NCBI GenBank assembly: GCA_002286715.1
Contig: NSJX01000007.1
Span: 127,863 to 191,862, forward strand
DNA: 64,000 bases
Direction: 5' to 3'
From: Dentipellis sp. KUC8613
Taxonomy: Eukaryota > Basidiomycota > Agaricomycetes > Russulales > Hericiaceae
Made by a program: the position numbers and the translations under genes. Below are positions 1 through 12,312 of the stretch, one piece after another (the first letter of the stretch is position 1; the number at the start of each line of letters is the position of its first letter). The notes under the pieces were generated by a model. The model saw only the letters and a program-made list of their open reading frames with translations, was not told the DNA's origin and did not search any database.

Positions 1-213
1 GGGCATCGGAGGCGGGGCAGGGCTTCGAGGGCTCATATAAGGCATCTCGGGGGAAGCTGGCTCTAATGGCGCGCCGAGGACGGCCAGGGGAGCACGGGGG
101 TTCTGGTTCGACGGCGGATAAAGGTCATTTTTGGGATAGATACTCGGGTTGCCGCCGGAGTACATCGAGGAGCTGTAGGGAGACATGTACTGAGGCGAGT
201 TGCGGTAGGCCAT
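1..213 (-). CDS. Hypothetical protein, N-terminal fragment cut by window edge
   Basis: An ATG at 213 on the minus strand opens 71 codons without a stop to the window edge. The peptide begins MAYRNSPQYMSPYSSSMY and is rich in Pro, Ser, Tyr and Met, so it looks like a disordered cytosolic N-terminus. No domain lies in the visible part, and the function cannot be told. The gene reads away from the reductase at 1423-5014, in the same direction, and probably lies outside the metabolite cluster. The start codon is the only candidate in this frame near the open stretch; the upstream sequence was not checked for extra exons. Confidence 0.55.
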   Translation of the reverse strand, partial: MAYRNSPQYMSPYSSSMYSGGNPSIYPKNDLYPPSNQNPRAPLAVLGAPLEPASPEMPYMSPRSPAPPPMP

Positions 214-1422
214 GGTGAGAGAGATCAGCGACAGGCTTACCCTGCAGTGATGCAGGCCTGTCCTTTTATTCAAAGCAGGAGCCGCACATTCGAATCTAAT
301 CACCTATATCTGTCCATCATCCAGGTCCATTCACAGATAGTGAACGACTGGCGGGGTCGAGTCATAAACACGGGGATGGACGGTAGCAATTGGTCAGGAG
401 GTAGGCTCAGGTCCTACCGCACACCGTGATGAGGGGGAGATGCAGCTGAATCGGGCAACGATCGAGTGTTTTCGACATTAGTGAGGTTGACAGCTCCATG
501 GAACACCTCCCGAAGGTTGTGAACGTGTCGTGTTTACGGGTCGTGCAATAACACTTGTTCCGGCCTCGAGGAGAACGTGTGTAAGGGTGTCCACGGACAT
601 ACACCATGTAGAACGCACAATGCCCTGAACCCAGCATATTCGCCGTACCTGGAGTAACAGCTCTACAGTCAACACGTTCAATAGTGAGCATAAAGCAGCA
701 CGAAGAAACTTCCAAAGTTTGAGACGGACCCACCGGAAACGACCTGTTTCTCCGGAATTGCAAGCTTTTGAGCTTCAACTGTTAGTTTCTGGGTCCACAG
801 ATATGCTCTATAGCTAGCCTTTAATCGAACATGCTATACATGAGACATGGACAGTGTTCCGAACTACGCATGCCAGAACTTCTTCCACCGTTCTCCTATC
901 CTGGTCAATCACGAACTAAAGATGATCATGAAAGCCTCGTGCCAAGTAAATAGACAGCACATGAGGACGTGGCTTGCCCTACGGCCATGCGCTGGACTTG
1001 GTACTCACATATCATCAACGCTAGTCTTCAGCGAACAAACTGGTTCTCTCCCTACCGCGTCACATATGGCCCAGAAACTCTAGCAAGGGTCACGAGAGTC
1101 GGAAGACTAAGAATTCAACGCAATAGCTTGTAGTGAACGGGAGACGCACTGGGTCGCCACGACAAAGTCGCGCGGAGGAGGCGCTCGCGAATTCAAATTA
1201 TTTTTAAACGCCGATATAAACGACGTTAGCCATCGGAACTGTCAGATCTACGATCTCTTCGTAGAGACAAGAGAATCATTGAATTTATTTAGTGATACAT
1301 GATGCCCAATGAGTTGAGTCCTTCACTTCTACCCTGCGTCTACAAATACTTTAATTTACGTCTAAGATGCTCGCGTATCCACACTAGTATGCTGAGGGGG
1401 TATAGACCACGACGCTGGAAAC
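214..1422. other. Intergenic region, no supported gene
   Basis: About 1.2 kb between the partial gene at the left edge and the 3' end of the first reductase. Open frames here are short, overlap each other on both strands and lack splice-supported extensions. It should hold the promoter of the left gene and the 3' region of the reductase. I see no repeat or RNA gene. Confidence 0.5.
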
Positions 1423-4400
1423 CTACTGCAATGCACCGACGCTCTTCCAATAGCTGACATACTCCACGAGGTGCTTCTTATCCAACGCCATGCTCCTGAC
1501 CATCGTCGGCGAGTCCTGCTTCGCGACGCTGGTGCCCAGGATCACATCACCCGACGCCATGCGCTGGAAGTCGTGCTCCAAGAAATCGATGACCTTGTAC
1601 GCCGCGTTCTTCTCGGGATCGGATCCCAGGTCGCGCACACGCTGCAGCCAGTCCTGGAATGGGGTGATCGGGAGCGGAGCCGCATCGTTTCCGAGGATCG
1701 AAGCGAGGTTCTCCAAGACGCCAGACCACGACTGACGGGCGGGATTCTCCATGTGGTATATGGGCTGGAAGCCCTTGGAGAACAAGAAGTCGATGATTGC
1801 GGAGGCGGCGCGGTTGACGGGCATCCACGATAAGGACTAGAAACAGCTGTTAATTTGGGCACTCGTTCATGTGAAAAAAAATAGAACTCACGCCTTCGAC
1901 ATGGGGCAGTGCCTTCAGCTTTTGAGATGTGCGCACGATGAGAGGGAAGTGCTCGCTCTCGTTCCACACGCCCGAGCCTTCGGGTCCTGTCATCTGGCCG
2001 ATGCGGACGCTGGACGTCTGTACGAGCGCCTCCTTCTTCCCCTTCCCAGGGCCGTACAACTCCGCAAACTTCTGCAAGATGCGCTCGCACACCCATTTTG
2101 CCTCCGGGTAGCCAAACTCGGCGGTGTTCGCAGCATCAAGGGGAGTCTCAGGGACCTCGTAGGGACCCGCGGGGTTGAGAAGCGGGAAGCGGCCGACGAC
2201 GGCAATTGAGGAAGCGAACAGAATACGGCGAGGCTCGCGGTTCTCAGGGACGCTTGCGGCACCGAGCAGTGACAGGCGGGCGAGATTGCATACGGCTCGT
2301 ACATGTGAGTCGAAGGACGCTAAGGTGCGGTTGAAGTTGACCGGCCATGCGTTGTGAATGATATGGGTAGTATTCAGGAGCTATGCCACGAATGAGCCTC
2401 TGCCGTCGTCAATACCAGAAGTGAACAAAACTCACCTCTGCGAAATCGACGTCGTTCAAGCCGAAATCAGGCTTGCTGAGGTCCGCTCCATGAATGATGA
2501 CCTTGTCCCACTCGTCCGCACTCAACACTGCACCCCGCTTTTTCATCGCATCTGCCTGGCGCTGCCGAATGTCAACACCTGGTTGTTGAAGCCGGTTCAA
2601 ACAGATGATCTTCGATACGTCCGGAGAGGCGGCGAGCTGAGACAGAAGCATGCATCCCAGACTGCCCGAAGAGCCGGTCAAGAGTACAGTTGCCTTAGGC
2701 TTGAGAGGTTCCGATGAAGTCGAAGCCCTGTTCCTCGCGTCTTCAGCCAAGAGCGCGTCCTCTGCGTACCAGGAGAGCTCCTGCGCGTATCGGTCAACCA
2801 TGTCCTTCATCGCTGCCAGGCGCTTGGCATCCTTGTCGAGCCCGGCGCCGGAGTCATACGTCCCCGTCATCAGACGCACGACAGCCTCGTAGAGCTTATC
2901 CACAGACGGGTGCTCGAAGACGAAGTCGGGCGCCAGGTCGCCTACGGGCGCAGACAGGCCTTTCGTGACACGCAGGCCATTCTGGATGGCGCGGCGCAGA
3001 CGGCTCGCTTGCAGACTGTCCATGCCCGCCTCGAAGAAGTCGCTGTCGTCATCGAACGAATCGAGGTCCTGAATCCCGAGGATGGAGGCAACGAGGGCGC
3101 GAAGCGAGGACAGGAGTGCGTCACCGTCGTCGACGTCATGGAGGGGGAACGGGACAGCGCGGGACATGTCCGCGCGCTCATAGCACTCCTTGATCTCCTT
3201 GTCAAAGGCGAGGAACGTGGCCTTCCGCGCGAGACTGCCTTTGTCCGTGCGCGTCAGCGGCTTCGTGTCCTCTCCCGTAATGATGATCATGTCGCGCGTG
3301 ATCTTGGCGTGCTTGTCCATGAACGCGTTGCCCCTCTCCAAGTACGGCTCCAAGCCGCCGAGCAGCGCGTCAAGCTTGTCGGGCTGGGAGGCGTCGGGGG
3401 CGCTCTTCCCGGAGGCAAGCTCCACCAGAAGTCCGAGCGAGAACTGGCCATCTCCGAACGCGAGGACCGCTTTGACATCGGGGTGCTCAGCAATCGCGGA
3501 CTCCATGCTCGTAGGGCGCACTTTCTCTCCGGTGCCCAGGACGATGAGATCATCCGCGCGACCGAGGATTTTGAACTGCGTCGGATCATGGGGGTGGACT
3601 TCGAGCAGATCTTGCACCACGAAAGGCTCCTCCCAGCCCGGCGCGCGCCCGATAAGACGGTAGGTGCGGCCTGCGTCATCGAGCTGTGTGACCTCGAGGC
3701 CAATGTCGGTGCGAGGGATGAGGTAATGCCAGTCGTATCCTGGAGGAGGCTTTTGAACAGGTGCAATGGCGCCGATCTCGGTTGCGCCTGCCGAAGCGGA
3801 TTAGACTCGCAATTGCCGTATAGCACAATGAAAACTTACCCCAATGGTTCAAAAGATTCACACCGTTGGAAACCAGCTCCTGCGCCACAGGCTCCTTCAT
3901 CGGCGCGCCACCGATGGCGATAAAGTCGAGCTTCTTGAGCGCCTGCAAGCCGGCGGATCCGGGAAGTCGGACGATGTCTTCCAGGATCGATGGCACTGAC
4001 AACATAGACCTCGCGCCGGTGGATTCGAGACTGTTCAACACGGAACGTGCTGTGGGAATTACGGAGGCTGGGGGGAGAACAAAGGGAAGACCAATGGACA
4101 GAGAGAGCGAAGGTGCTAGGAATCCAAATCCCTGTAGGAAAAATATGAGTCAGAATCGAAATTTGATATATGGGGGGTGATGGACTAACGTGATAGAGCG
4201 GCAACGTGGAAACGTTAAAATGCGAAGGCTCCCTCGACTCGGGAATCCGGTGGCAACCTGCATATACCAGGAGATACGCTTGCGCGTGATAGATGGGTTT
4301 GGGGAGACCTGTGGTGCCTGACGAATGCATGATAATGGCGTCCCTGTCCGCGTGATGGAAGCGATAGACAGGAGGGAGGGAGAGAGTTTCCAGCTCCGGA

Positions 4401-5014
4401 TTATCCGCTCGGAGGAATTCTTCATAGCCGAGAGCGTTGATAAAATTCGGAGTTGTGGCAACCTCGGGGTCAGACGACAAGATATCGACGGTGTCCTTGA
4501 CGGACCGCGACACTTGTGCGTTGATCAAAATGGTCGACGGGGAAGTCGCCTTGAGGAGATGTGCGATGGCGACTGGCGTTAACCTCGCTGACAGCAAAAG
4601 GACCTGATGTCATGACCGATGGATGAGCGACTGCGGTCAAAAAAGATAGGCGAGAATACGCACGGGTGTACCGATCCGTAGAAGTGCAGCTATGTAGATG
4701 AAAATACCGACGTCGCTTCCCAACAGAATTGCGACCGGAGGCACCTTGTGGTCTCGGGACACCCTACCAGTGGTCGCCTTGGAAGAAACAAGCCACGAGG
4801 ACGCTCGCTCGACCGCGGTTTGCAGTTCAGAGAAGGTAATTTTGCAGGGCGGGGCATTCTCTCCAGCGCGAAGCTGAAGACCAAAGACGTGGCCAGGATT
4901 CCGCTGAGCGTTGAAAGCGATGAGCTCTGGCAAAGAGTAAACACCCTCCGGGTCATCCTGGTCGTAGCCAGCGTTCAACCGAGGTCGAACGAAGGAGTTC
5001 ACGAGACCTGGCAT
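1423..5014 (-). CDS. Adenylate-forming reductase (A-T-R, NRPS-like), six exons
   Basis: Exons 5014-4664, 4603-4190, 4131-3840, 3787-2436, 2380-1892 and 1836-1423 join in frame to 1103 residues. Domains in order: an adenylation domain with core motif HSSGTTGLPKP at residues 210-220; a carrier domain with FFEAGMDSLQ, the phosphopantetheine Ser being about S610; and a C-terminal NADPH-dependent thioester reductase with TGSSGSLG at 723-730 and Y894-x3-K898. Such enzymes activate a carboxylic acid with ATP, hold it as a carrier thioester and release it reductively as an aldehyde or alcohol. There is no condensation domain, so this is not a peptide synthetase. The start was taken at MPGLVNSF because upstream codons in the frame do not resemble the family. 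It lies head to head with the monooxygenase at 6629. An aryl acid from the nearby PKS is a plausible substrate (inference); alpha-aminoadipate reductase is less likely in this setting. Confidence 0.9.
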
Positions 5015-6628
5015 AGTTGAGAAACGGGAGGGTAGGGGGTGCAGATAATCTGTGCGGATCGTCGACCATGTTTCCACATAAATAGCGGCTGAAGGGACCT
5101 GTGGCTGCACGCGCCGGCATATTTCGGACATGCGCACGGAGTTTGCACCCCACTTCTTTTCCCATTCGCGACAAGGTGATACATGGGCAATGGAACAATC
5201 GGGAGTCTTGATTGAAGTATCACAGGTAATAAGACGCCAGCTTCTTCGCCCGCGCTTGCTTGACTTCTTGGCGTCGTATGTAAGGACCCAGTTAACGCCC
5301 AAGTTTGGATAAAAAGGCTAAACGGATGGACATGAGCGGACTTGGGCAGAGTCGAAACATATTCAAGAAGCCGCGTATTGTGCGGCATGCCCCATGGATA
5401 TCGCTTCCTGGATCTGGCTGTGCTGATGAGTTACCATTCCGCCCTATCTCAGCGATCTAGGTTAGTGCATGTCCCTACGAGCTTGCAGGGGACCGGACGT
5501 ACACATGTAGCCCGGGTAAACCACTCCATGACGGCCGGCAGCACCGATCTGCACGGCCGGACTTTGTAAGGGTTGAGTAGGAGTTGTGTGGGCTAATTGA
5601 ACTTTGACATGCAGCAACAGAGTCATCTCCACCGCCTTGTTTCCGACACCAGAGCTGGCGATGTGGTTGCCTGAGCATGACATGACCATTGGAAATCAGG
5701 ATACGTGCTATTGGCTCCATTCACGCCACAAACGACGTGTCCACGTCGAGGTGAGGCTGTCTGAATCTAGAAAATCGTTGAGCAATTCACAAAAAGACAT
5801 ACGCCGGATAGATGATGCAACAACGAACCGCCCGCACTGCTATCAGAAATTGCGAATGTGAGAACAGAGGATGCCGAAGATGGAGCGATGGCGCTCATGG
5901 CCTCCATGGTCCAGAGGCGGCTGCGACGAACGGCATATTACAGGCACGTGTAGAATTGCAAATTCTGACCACAACACCTCTGCCCGAGACGTGACTGCGC
6001 GAATGTTCGCTCCTCCTAGTTCATGAAATGCCTCAATCGTCTATCTTGGCCTCGTATGTAATACGAAACACTCTCTGAGACGAGCTACACCCTCGAATGT
6101 CGGATAACCATAGACTTTCCAAACGTACGCAGCCAGCTTCCCTCAACTGACTGACTTAGCTCCATTGAGCATCCCTAATCAAGAGCAGTACTTACCATTA
6201 CCATGAGCAGCAGAAGACTGTTCAGACAAGCTTCGTATGCGTCAGAACATCTTACGCTTAAATCCGGTCACTCTGGATCATATCTAAGGGCGCACGCACA
6301 CATGCACATATGCAGCCAGCGAGCGCCCTATTTCGAAGAATCTGCTGACCCCACCCCACATGCCGACAATATGTAAAGCGACTTCATGCGCGCATCGCTG
6401 CCAGGTGCCGAACACCCGCGAGCAGAGTATCATTGATAGCAAAGTCCAACCGAACAAAGCCTTCGATTCGGCGATCACAGTGGATGGTACTATTGACTTC
6501 GGCTTACGGTGTCTCAGTTCTCGGACCCCCACCCCGACTTACCGACCCCGTCTAGCCCACAAAGCCCACTTATACTTAAGTCGCAGCGGAATTAGAAGAA
6601 TCCAAGCGTCAAGTCGTCCTCATCTACC
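5015..6628. promoter_or_regulatory. Divergent intergenic region between reductase and monooxygenase
   Basis: This 1.6 kb stretch separates the start codons of two cluster genes that read away from each other, so it must hold both promoters. Open frames inside are short and mutually overlapping. I see no convincing gene and did not identify a specific binding site. Confidence 0.5.
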
Positions 6629-9151
6629 ATGTCGAGCACTCCTGAGACCCACGATGTTCTTATTGTCGGCGCCGGTGCGTTTGATCTTCATTGCGAGATG
6701 CCTCCTAGCTGATTCGCATGACATACGTCTACTAGGCCCTGCCGGCCTTATGTCGGCTACCACTCTCGCTAGGATGGGCATCCGTCCTCTCGTCATTGAC
6801 GCAGACGAGTATGCAGGCCATCAGTATGGCAGGTCTGACGCTTTCCACAGCAGGTGAGACGTCGTCATTCCCGTATACTAATGATGAGACTGATGTCATA
6901 CGACCCAAAGGGCCATGGAAGTCATGGAGGTAAGCCTCTAACATCCTACGATCGGCCCAAGCTCATGAGCACTCCAGAGCTTGGGGATGCCGATGGAGCA
7001 GTTGAAGCATGCAGGGCGTAAGCTCTACGGTCGCACCTTCTGGGAGATCTCCGGGGGTCGTGGAAAGCGTACCGCATATGCCCGCTTCTATCCTGAGTTC
7101 CTGGACTTCGATGAAGATTACGCGCTCTGCGTGCGACAGGGCCTGATTGAGCAGGTGATGATCCACGACATCGAAGGCCACTATGATGGCTTCGAGGTGC
7201 AGTGGAAGTGGAAGTTCGTTACCATGGAGCTCCCGAAGGACGATGACGCGACGGGGCTCAGCAAGGTTGTGCTTCAGCACAGCGATTCAGGGGAAGAGCG
7301 CATCGTCTTCGCGAAGTACGTCCTGGGGTGTGATGGTGCGCGATCGGCAGTCCGGCGCTGGGCGGCTCCCTTCGACGTCAAACTCGACGGGAAGGCTCTT
7401 CCGTTCACTTGGTGTGTTCTGGACGCTGTCGGTCTGAAGAGCGACTTCCCCGATTTGGAGCGACTTTCGTGAGTGGCTTTACTGTCTTGTCTTATCTTTT
7501 GGGGGTTCTTACACGAGCCGGTTGTTGCAGTGTTATTCGGTCGGAGAAGGGGATCGTGCTGATCATCCCCCGAGAGCCAATCAACGGGAAGCCAGCCGCT
7601 CGGTTTGACATCCAGTTGGAGAAGTCCAGGCATGAAGCGACTGAAGAAGAAGCGACAAAGACGATCAAGGCGATCTTCGAACCATTCAAGCTGGAATGGG
7701 ACGAAGTCAACTGGTGGTCTTCGTACGACGGTAAGTCTAATGTCACCGTTCAAGCATTCACCCTCTTATAGTGTTTCTCTATAGTCGGCCAACGGATTAT
7801 CAACAAGTACGACGTCGCCAACAAGGTGTTCTTCCTTGGAGATGTTTGCCATACCCACAGTCCCCGAGGTATGTCTCACGTCACGATTACACCGTCTCTC
7901 AATCTAAATACCGTGTTTATCTAGCTGGGTTGGGCTTGAACACGGCTGTGCTGGAAGCCCACAACTTGGGTTGGAAGCTCGGTCTTGTGCTCCAAGGCCG
8001 TTCCACGCCGGATATCCTGACGACCTACGCATCCGAGCGCCATAACGTCGCGAAATACCTGATCGACATGGATCGCAAGCTCGTTGAGTTGTACGCCGGC
8101 CTTGAGAAGCAGACGATGGAGAACTTCTCTTCCGACGAGGCTGGTGCTTGGCTGGAGCGCCTCCGTCTTTTCCAGGCGGCTAATTATGCGGTACGTTCAT
8201 TCGGATTTTCGCTACCCAACTTTATTTATAACAATAATCTATATCTAGTACCAAGCTGGTGCCTCCATTGTCTACGAGCCGAGCTCGATCATCCGCACGT
8301 CTTCTGGCAAGGTTGATGAGTTGGTCGTAGGCAAACCGGGTGTCCCGGTCGGATCGCGTACCCGCCCTGCGAAGGTCACTCGCCTCTCGGACAGCATCCC
8401 CGTCGCTATCCAGCCTCGCTTCGATGGCAAGTTCACGATCTATGTTCTCGTAGGCGACCTCACGAAGCCCGGTGCTCTTGACACCCTGCTCGATCTGGAC
8501 GAGTATATCCGCTCCACGGACGGCTCTGTCTTCAAGCGTTATGGCGCGGAGGTCTCGTCCGCCGCACTGCCCGTCTCGAAGCGCATGCCCAAGTCTCGCA
8601 TCCCCGACACCACGCCCGACTCTGCCCTCACGAACGGTCACACCAACGGGGTCAACGGCCACGCCACGAACGGGATCAACGGCACTCACAAGCCCAAGGA
8701 GAAGCTCCCCATCCCTCCTGGCCGTGAGCTCTACACCTACCAGTACGACGACATCCCACAGATCACCGACGAGCACATCGCCCCCGCGCACACGCTCTTC
8801 AGGACCTCTGTGGTGACCACCACGCCGTCCGCGAACAAGATCATCCTCGACGACGTGATGGACCGCGTCTATCCTCGCGCGGGCTCGCCGGGCGCCGAGG
8901 ACAAGTCGCGCCTGTTCCACCCCGCGCACTTCTTCTGCGACGACATCGCGCTCATGTCGCCCTACCGCCACTCCGCCCCCGAGGCGGGCTCGATCTTCGA
9001 GAACCAGCTGTACGGGAAGTGGGCTGTGGACAAGGACGTCGGGGCGATCATCGTCGCGCGGCCTGATGGGCATGTGGGCTTGAGGACCGAGGGCTTCGGG
9101 CGCAAGGCGTGGTCTGAGCTGGAGAAGTACTTCGAGGGATTTTTGGTTTAA
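6629..9151 (+). CDS. FAD-dependent aromatic monooxygenase (phenol 2-monooxygenase family)
   Basis: Exons 6629-6674, 6736-6853, 6911-6929, 6978-7468, 7531-7730, 7785-7868, 7925-8190 and 8249-9151 give 708 residues. The N-terminal FAD fold has GAGPAG at residues 14-19, the DG motif in CDGARS near 180 and the GD motif in FLGDVCHTHSP near 310, followed by a GLNTAVLEAHNLGWKL helix typical of phenol hydroxylases. The C-terminal third matches the thioredoxin-like dimerisation domain of that family. A low-complexity insert rich in Asn-Gly-His/Thr (about residues 537-555) makes it longer than the usual 600-650 residues. The family uses NADPH and O2 to hydroxylate phenols, sometimes with loss of a ring carboxylate. 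In this cluster an orsellinate-type ring is the likely substrate (inference). One exon is only 19 bases long. Confidence 0.9.
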
Positions 9152-10261
9152 ATTTGTAGGGCGTTCTGTGGACGTGGAGTATTAAAGTAAATGTACTTGT
9201 ATGATAGGTTTTCTGCAAGCATTTCTAGACCAAGGGATTAATACTTATACTCTTTTGCTTTCGTAACGTGGTTTTTGTCAGCAGTTGTTGCCTTAACCCT
9301 AATGTGGGTTTACAATGTTTGCTTCATACCTTCATCATGTCTCCCCCAACGGCCGACGGCACACTCACTACGAATCTCAGTTACCAACATTCGTGCACCA
9401 TGCGTGGTCGGTCACGCACATGCAACAGTCTTCTTGACCGATGTCTTCTGGAAATTTCTCGGTCAGTGAGTGTCGTGTTGTCAATATTGCGATTCTGTTC
9501 TGATACCTGTCGCAGTGAAACGATGTCTTCTCGAATTTAAAGATGCATTTGATAGGCACAAGAGCCACCAGCATTCCATTATGATTGAACTCTGCGCAAT
9601 CCTTCGTGGCAGTTCGGCATATTCTGGCATATCTTGAGGCCTGAAGGTCAGACGTCAACACAGCGCTTGCTATCGCCATCCGAACAGTGCGGGCTGCAGA
9701 GATCGACGTGGAGATCTGACTGCCAGGTCCGTCGGATTCTGGCTTTCGCGCCATCGTCCGCGAACTCACCACCGCCAAATCCGCAGCCCCCTGAATGGCT
9801 CGGAGGACGCTCCGCCGGCGAGTTGGCCTGGTCGATCGGGGCCGAGGTGGGGATCAGCAGACCCACTCGTCATCCCGGACCCCCGCAGCGCAAAAGTCAA
9901 TTGCGGGAACTCTATCATCGAACAAGGTTGCGTCCTCCGCGCGTCTTGGCGAACGCCGAGCGGATTCGAGCGCGTCGGCTTACGGGTCGCCAGCGCTCCC
10001 TGCGATGCCTTTGCCACAACACCGCTCGCGAGTGGATGTCTCGTCTGATTCTTACTCTGATCCACCGTCTAGATCAAGCGGAATTGGAGTTGAGGACGCG
10101 TAGTTCGGCAATGGTCGTGGCGGTTGCAGCAGCGAGCCAAGTCCATCTCGGAGGTCGGTATATAAAGCATTATATCGGACCTTGTCAGCCCAGCCCATCT
10201 CCTATCCCCCCCAACCTCCAACCTGTATCTTCGACACATCTTCTCCAGGTCTCTTCATACC
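9152..10261 (+). promoter_or_regulatory. Intergenic region with TATA-like element upstream of SDR
   Basis: 1.1 kb between the monooxygenase and the SDR. TATATAAA at about 10159-10166 lies roughly 95 bases before the SDR start codon, a suitable place for a core promoter. A CT-rich stretch follows it. The rest holds only short overlapping frames with no supported gene. Confidence 0.5.
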
Positions 10262-11142
10262 ATGTCGTCTGCCCTTCCTCTCTCTGGCAAAGTCGCCATC
10301 GTTACCGGCTCCTCGCGCTCGATTGGTGCCTCCGTCGCACGCAAGCTCGGCTCGGACGGCGCGAAGGTGGTCGTCAACTACCTCAGCGACGCCAACGCCG
10401 CGGCGGAGGTCGTCAGCTCTATCAAGGCCGAGGGCAAGGGCGATGCGGTTGCAATCCAGGCGGACGTGTCCACCATCGCGGGCGGCCAGCAGCTGCTCGA
10501 CGCGACACTCAAGGAGTATGGCCAACTCGACATCCTCGCTCTTAACGCGGGGATCATGGGCAGCAGGGTGTTGGCGGATGTAGACGAGGAGTTCTTCGAT
10601 GCGCACATCAACATTAACGTCAAGGGTCCCCTCTTCCTCGTGAAGGCAGCTGCACCTTCTATCCCTACAGGTAAGCACCTATTCGCGCGATCATCTCAAC
10701 ATATGACCGACGCTAAATATCATCTTAGGCGGCCGTATCATCTTCTTCTCTTCGACCCTCTGCCGCGCCTCCACCGTCCTCCCCAACGCCCTCACATACG
10801 TCGCATCGAAAGCCGCGGTCGAGCAGTTCTCCCGCGTGCTCGCGAAGGACCTCGGCGCGCGCGGCGTCACCGTCAACACGGTCGCTCCGGGCCCGACGGA
10901 CACGCCTCTGTTCCGCGCGGGCAAGCCGGAGCAGGTTATCCAGTTCATTGCGAACTTGAACCCCCAGAAGCGTCTGGGCCAGCCGGACGAGATCAGCCCT
11001 GTCGTGTCTTTCCTTGCGTCGCCTGGTGCTTCGTGGGTCAACGGTCAGGTTATCGGTGTCAACGGGGTAAGTTCATTCATTTCATATGTCGAGGAAGTGA
11101 TATTGAGGGCTTACATTGGTGACGTAGGGTTTCGTCGTTTAA
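10262..11142 (+). CDS. Short-chain dehydrogenase/reductase (classical SDR)
   Basis: Exons 10262-10670, 10729-11066 and 11128-11142 give 253 residues; the last exon encodes only GFVV and the stop. The cofactor motif TGSSRSIG is at residues 15-22, the NAG motif sits in LALNAGIMG, and the catalytic pair is Y160-x3-K164 in YVASK. The Ser of the triad must come from the S144-S145-T146 segment; relatives I know carry Ser one position further on, where this protein has Thr. Phrases such as GVTVNTVAPGPTDT are typical of 3-oxoacyl-ACP-reductase-like and naphthol-reductase-like fungal SDRs. The protein reduces or oxidises a carbonyl or alcohol with NADP(H). It is convergent with the hydrolase that ends at 11374. 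Its substrate in the pathway is not readable from the sequence. Confidence 0.9.
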
Positions 11143-11373
11143 GCATTCTGCTACACAGCTTCTCTACATGTCGAGTCGATTGTAGTATCCACAAGAAGTT
11201 ATCTGCCTCAAGCGTTAGGTGTTGTACACATGTATTTATAACTGTGCTGCTGGAACAAAATGCGAAGAGTGCCATTGGTTTCCATCAACTCCATCCTCTG
11301 CTAGATCAGTCGTGTGTTCCGCCTGAGATCCCACCCACCCTGCAGCCTGAACCCACAAAGTAATGCCTCCGTC

Positions 11374-12312
11374 CTACAAGCTCTGGAATCCTCCCGGCCA
11401 ATACACAGCCCCGCCCTTATTCTCCTTATACCACTCCGCATTATGCGCCAACAGCACCCTCACCCTCGGATTGCCCTGGTACAGCGCCCGAATGCGCGCA
11501 ATGTGCGCCTCCGCGGCGGGAATGTCCGCATGCGCCGCCATGACCCTGCCCGTCGCGGCGTCCTTCACCTGCGGGATGCCCGCCTCGCCCGTGACGAGGC
11601 GCCAGTCGTGCGCCGAGTCGCCCGCGAGGTACACCCAGCCGCCGTCCGCGGACGTGCGCGCGAGCACGTTCAGGTGCCCGGGCATGTGCCCGGGCGCGTC
11701 GACGACGTACAGGCTGCCGTCGCCGAAGAAGTCGAGCGCGCGGGGGAACGGACCGACAGGCGCCCACTTTGCGTCCGCGTGCGCGTCTGAGGTGTCGGTG
11801 TTGTGCGGGTCGAGGTACGTCGTGCGCTCTTCGGGGAGGAAGCCGCTCGCGAAGAGCGAGTGCGGGTCGTGCGGGAAGCCCTGGGCGAGGACGGGGCGCG
11901 CGGCGGCGCCGACGAGGAAGCGTGCTCGGCGGAAGGGCGTCGCGTCGCCGATGTGGTCCCAGTGGACGTGCGAGAGGCAGACGTGCGTGACGGCGTCCGC
12001 GGGGAGCCCGCCCTTCTCGAGCGACTCGCGCACGTCCTGCCCGACCGCGACCGGCTGGAAGAGCGTCTTGATGCGGTTGACGACCGCGGGCGGGTAGTGC
12101 TCGTAGTCCTTGCGCATGCCGAGGTCGAAGACCATCGCCGCGCTCGAGGCGGAGTGCCGTAGGAGGAAGGAGAGCGAGGGCGCGGTGAGCTTGGCTGCGG
12201 CGGCGGGCGAGGGGATGAACATGCCGACGGGGAGCGAGAGCTCGCCCGCCTCGACGGCGGAGACGTTCCAGAAGGGCTGGTTCGATGCGGGTGGAGGGAG
12301 TGTAGACGACAT
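11374..12312 (-). CDS. Metallo-beta-lactamase-fold hydrolase
   Basis: A single exon of 312 residues. The metal-binding motif SHVHWDH at residues 114-120 supplies H115, H117, D119 and H120; H209 in APGHMPGH, D232 in LAGDSAHD and a late His in LLAHNAEWY complete a two-metal site. Stand-alone proteins of this fold serve two roles in fungi: thioesterases that release products from TE-less polyketide synthases, and lactonase-like hydrolases. The synthase here already has a thioesterase domain, so a lactonase, an ester hydrolase or an editing role is equally possible. TATATATA near 12355-12363 lies about 45 bases upstream of the start codon. The coding strand is very GC-rich, which produces long shadow frames. 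Confidence 0.85.
   Translation of the reverse strand: MSSTLPPPASNQPFWNVSAVEAGELSLPVGMFIPSPAAAAKLTAPSLSFLLRHSASSAAMVFDLGMRKDYEHYPPAVVNRIKTLFQPVAVGQDVRESLEKGGLPADAVTHVCLSHVHWDHIGDATPFRRARFLVGAAARPVLAQGFPHDPHSLFASGFLPEERTTYLDPHNTDTSDAHADAKWAPVGPFPRALDFFGDGSLYVVDAPGHMPGHLNVLARTSADGGWVYLAGDSAHDWRLVTGEAGIPQVKDAATGRVMAAHADIPAAEAHIARIRALYQGNPRVRVLLAHNAEWYKENKGGAVYWPGGFQSL

Noticed and set aside
2910..3923. 337-codon plus-strand open frame
   Set aside because: Antisense shadow of the first reductase.
8222..9073. 283-codon minus-strand open frame
   Set aside because: Antisense shadow of the last monooxygenase exon.
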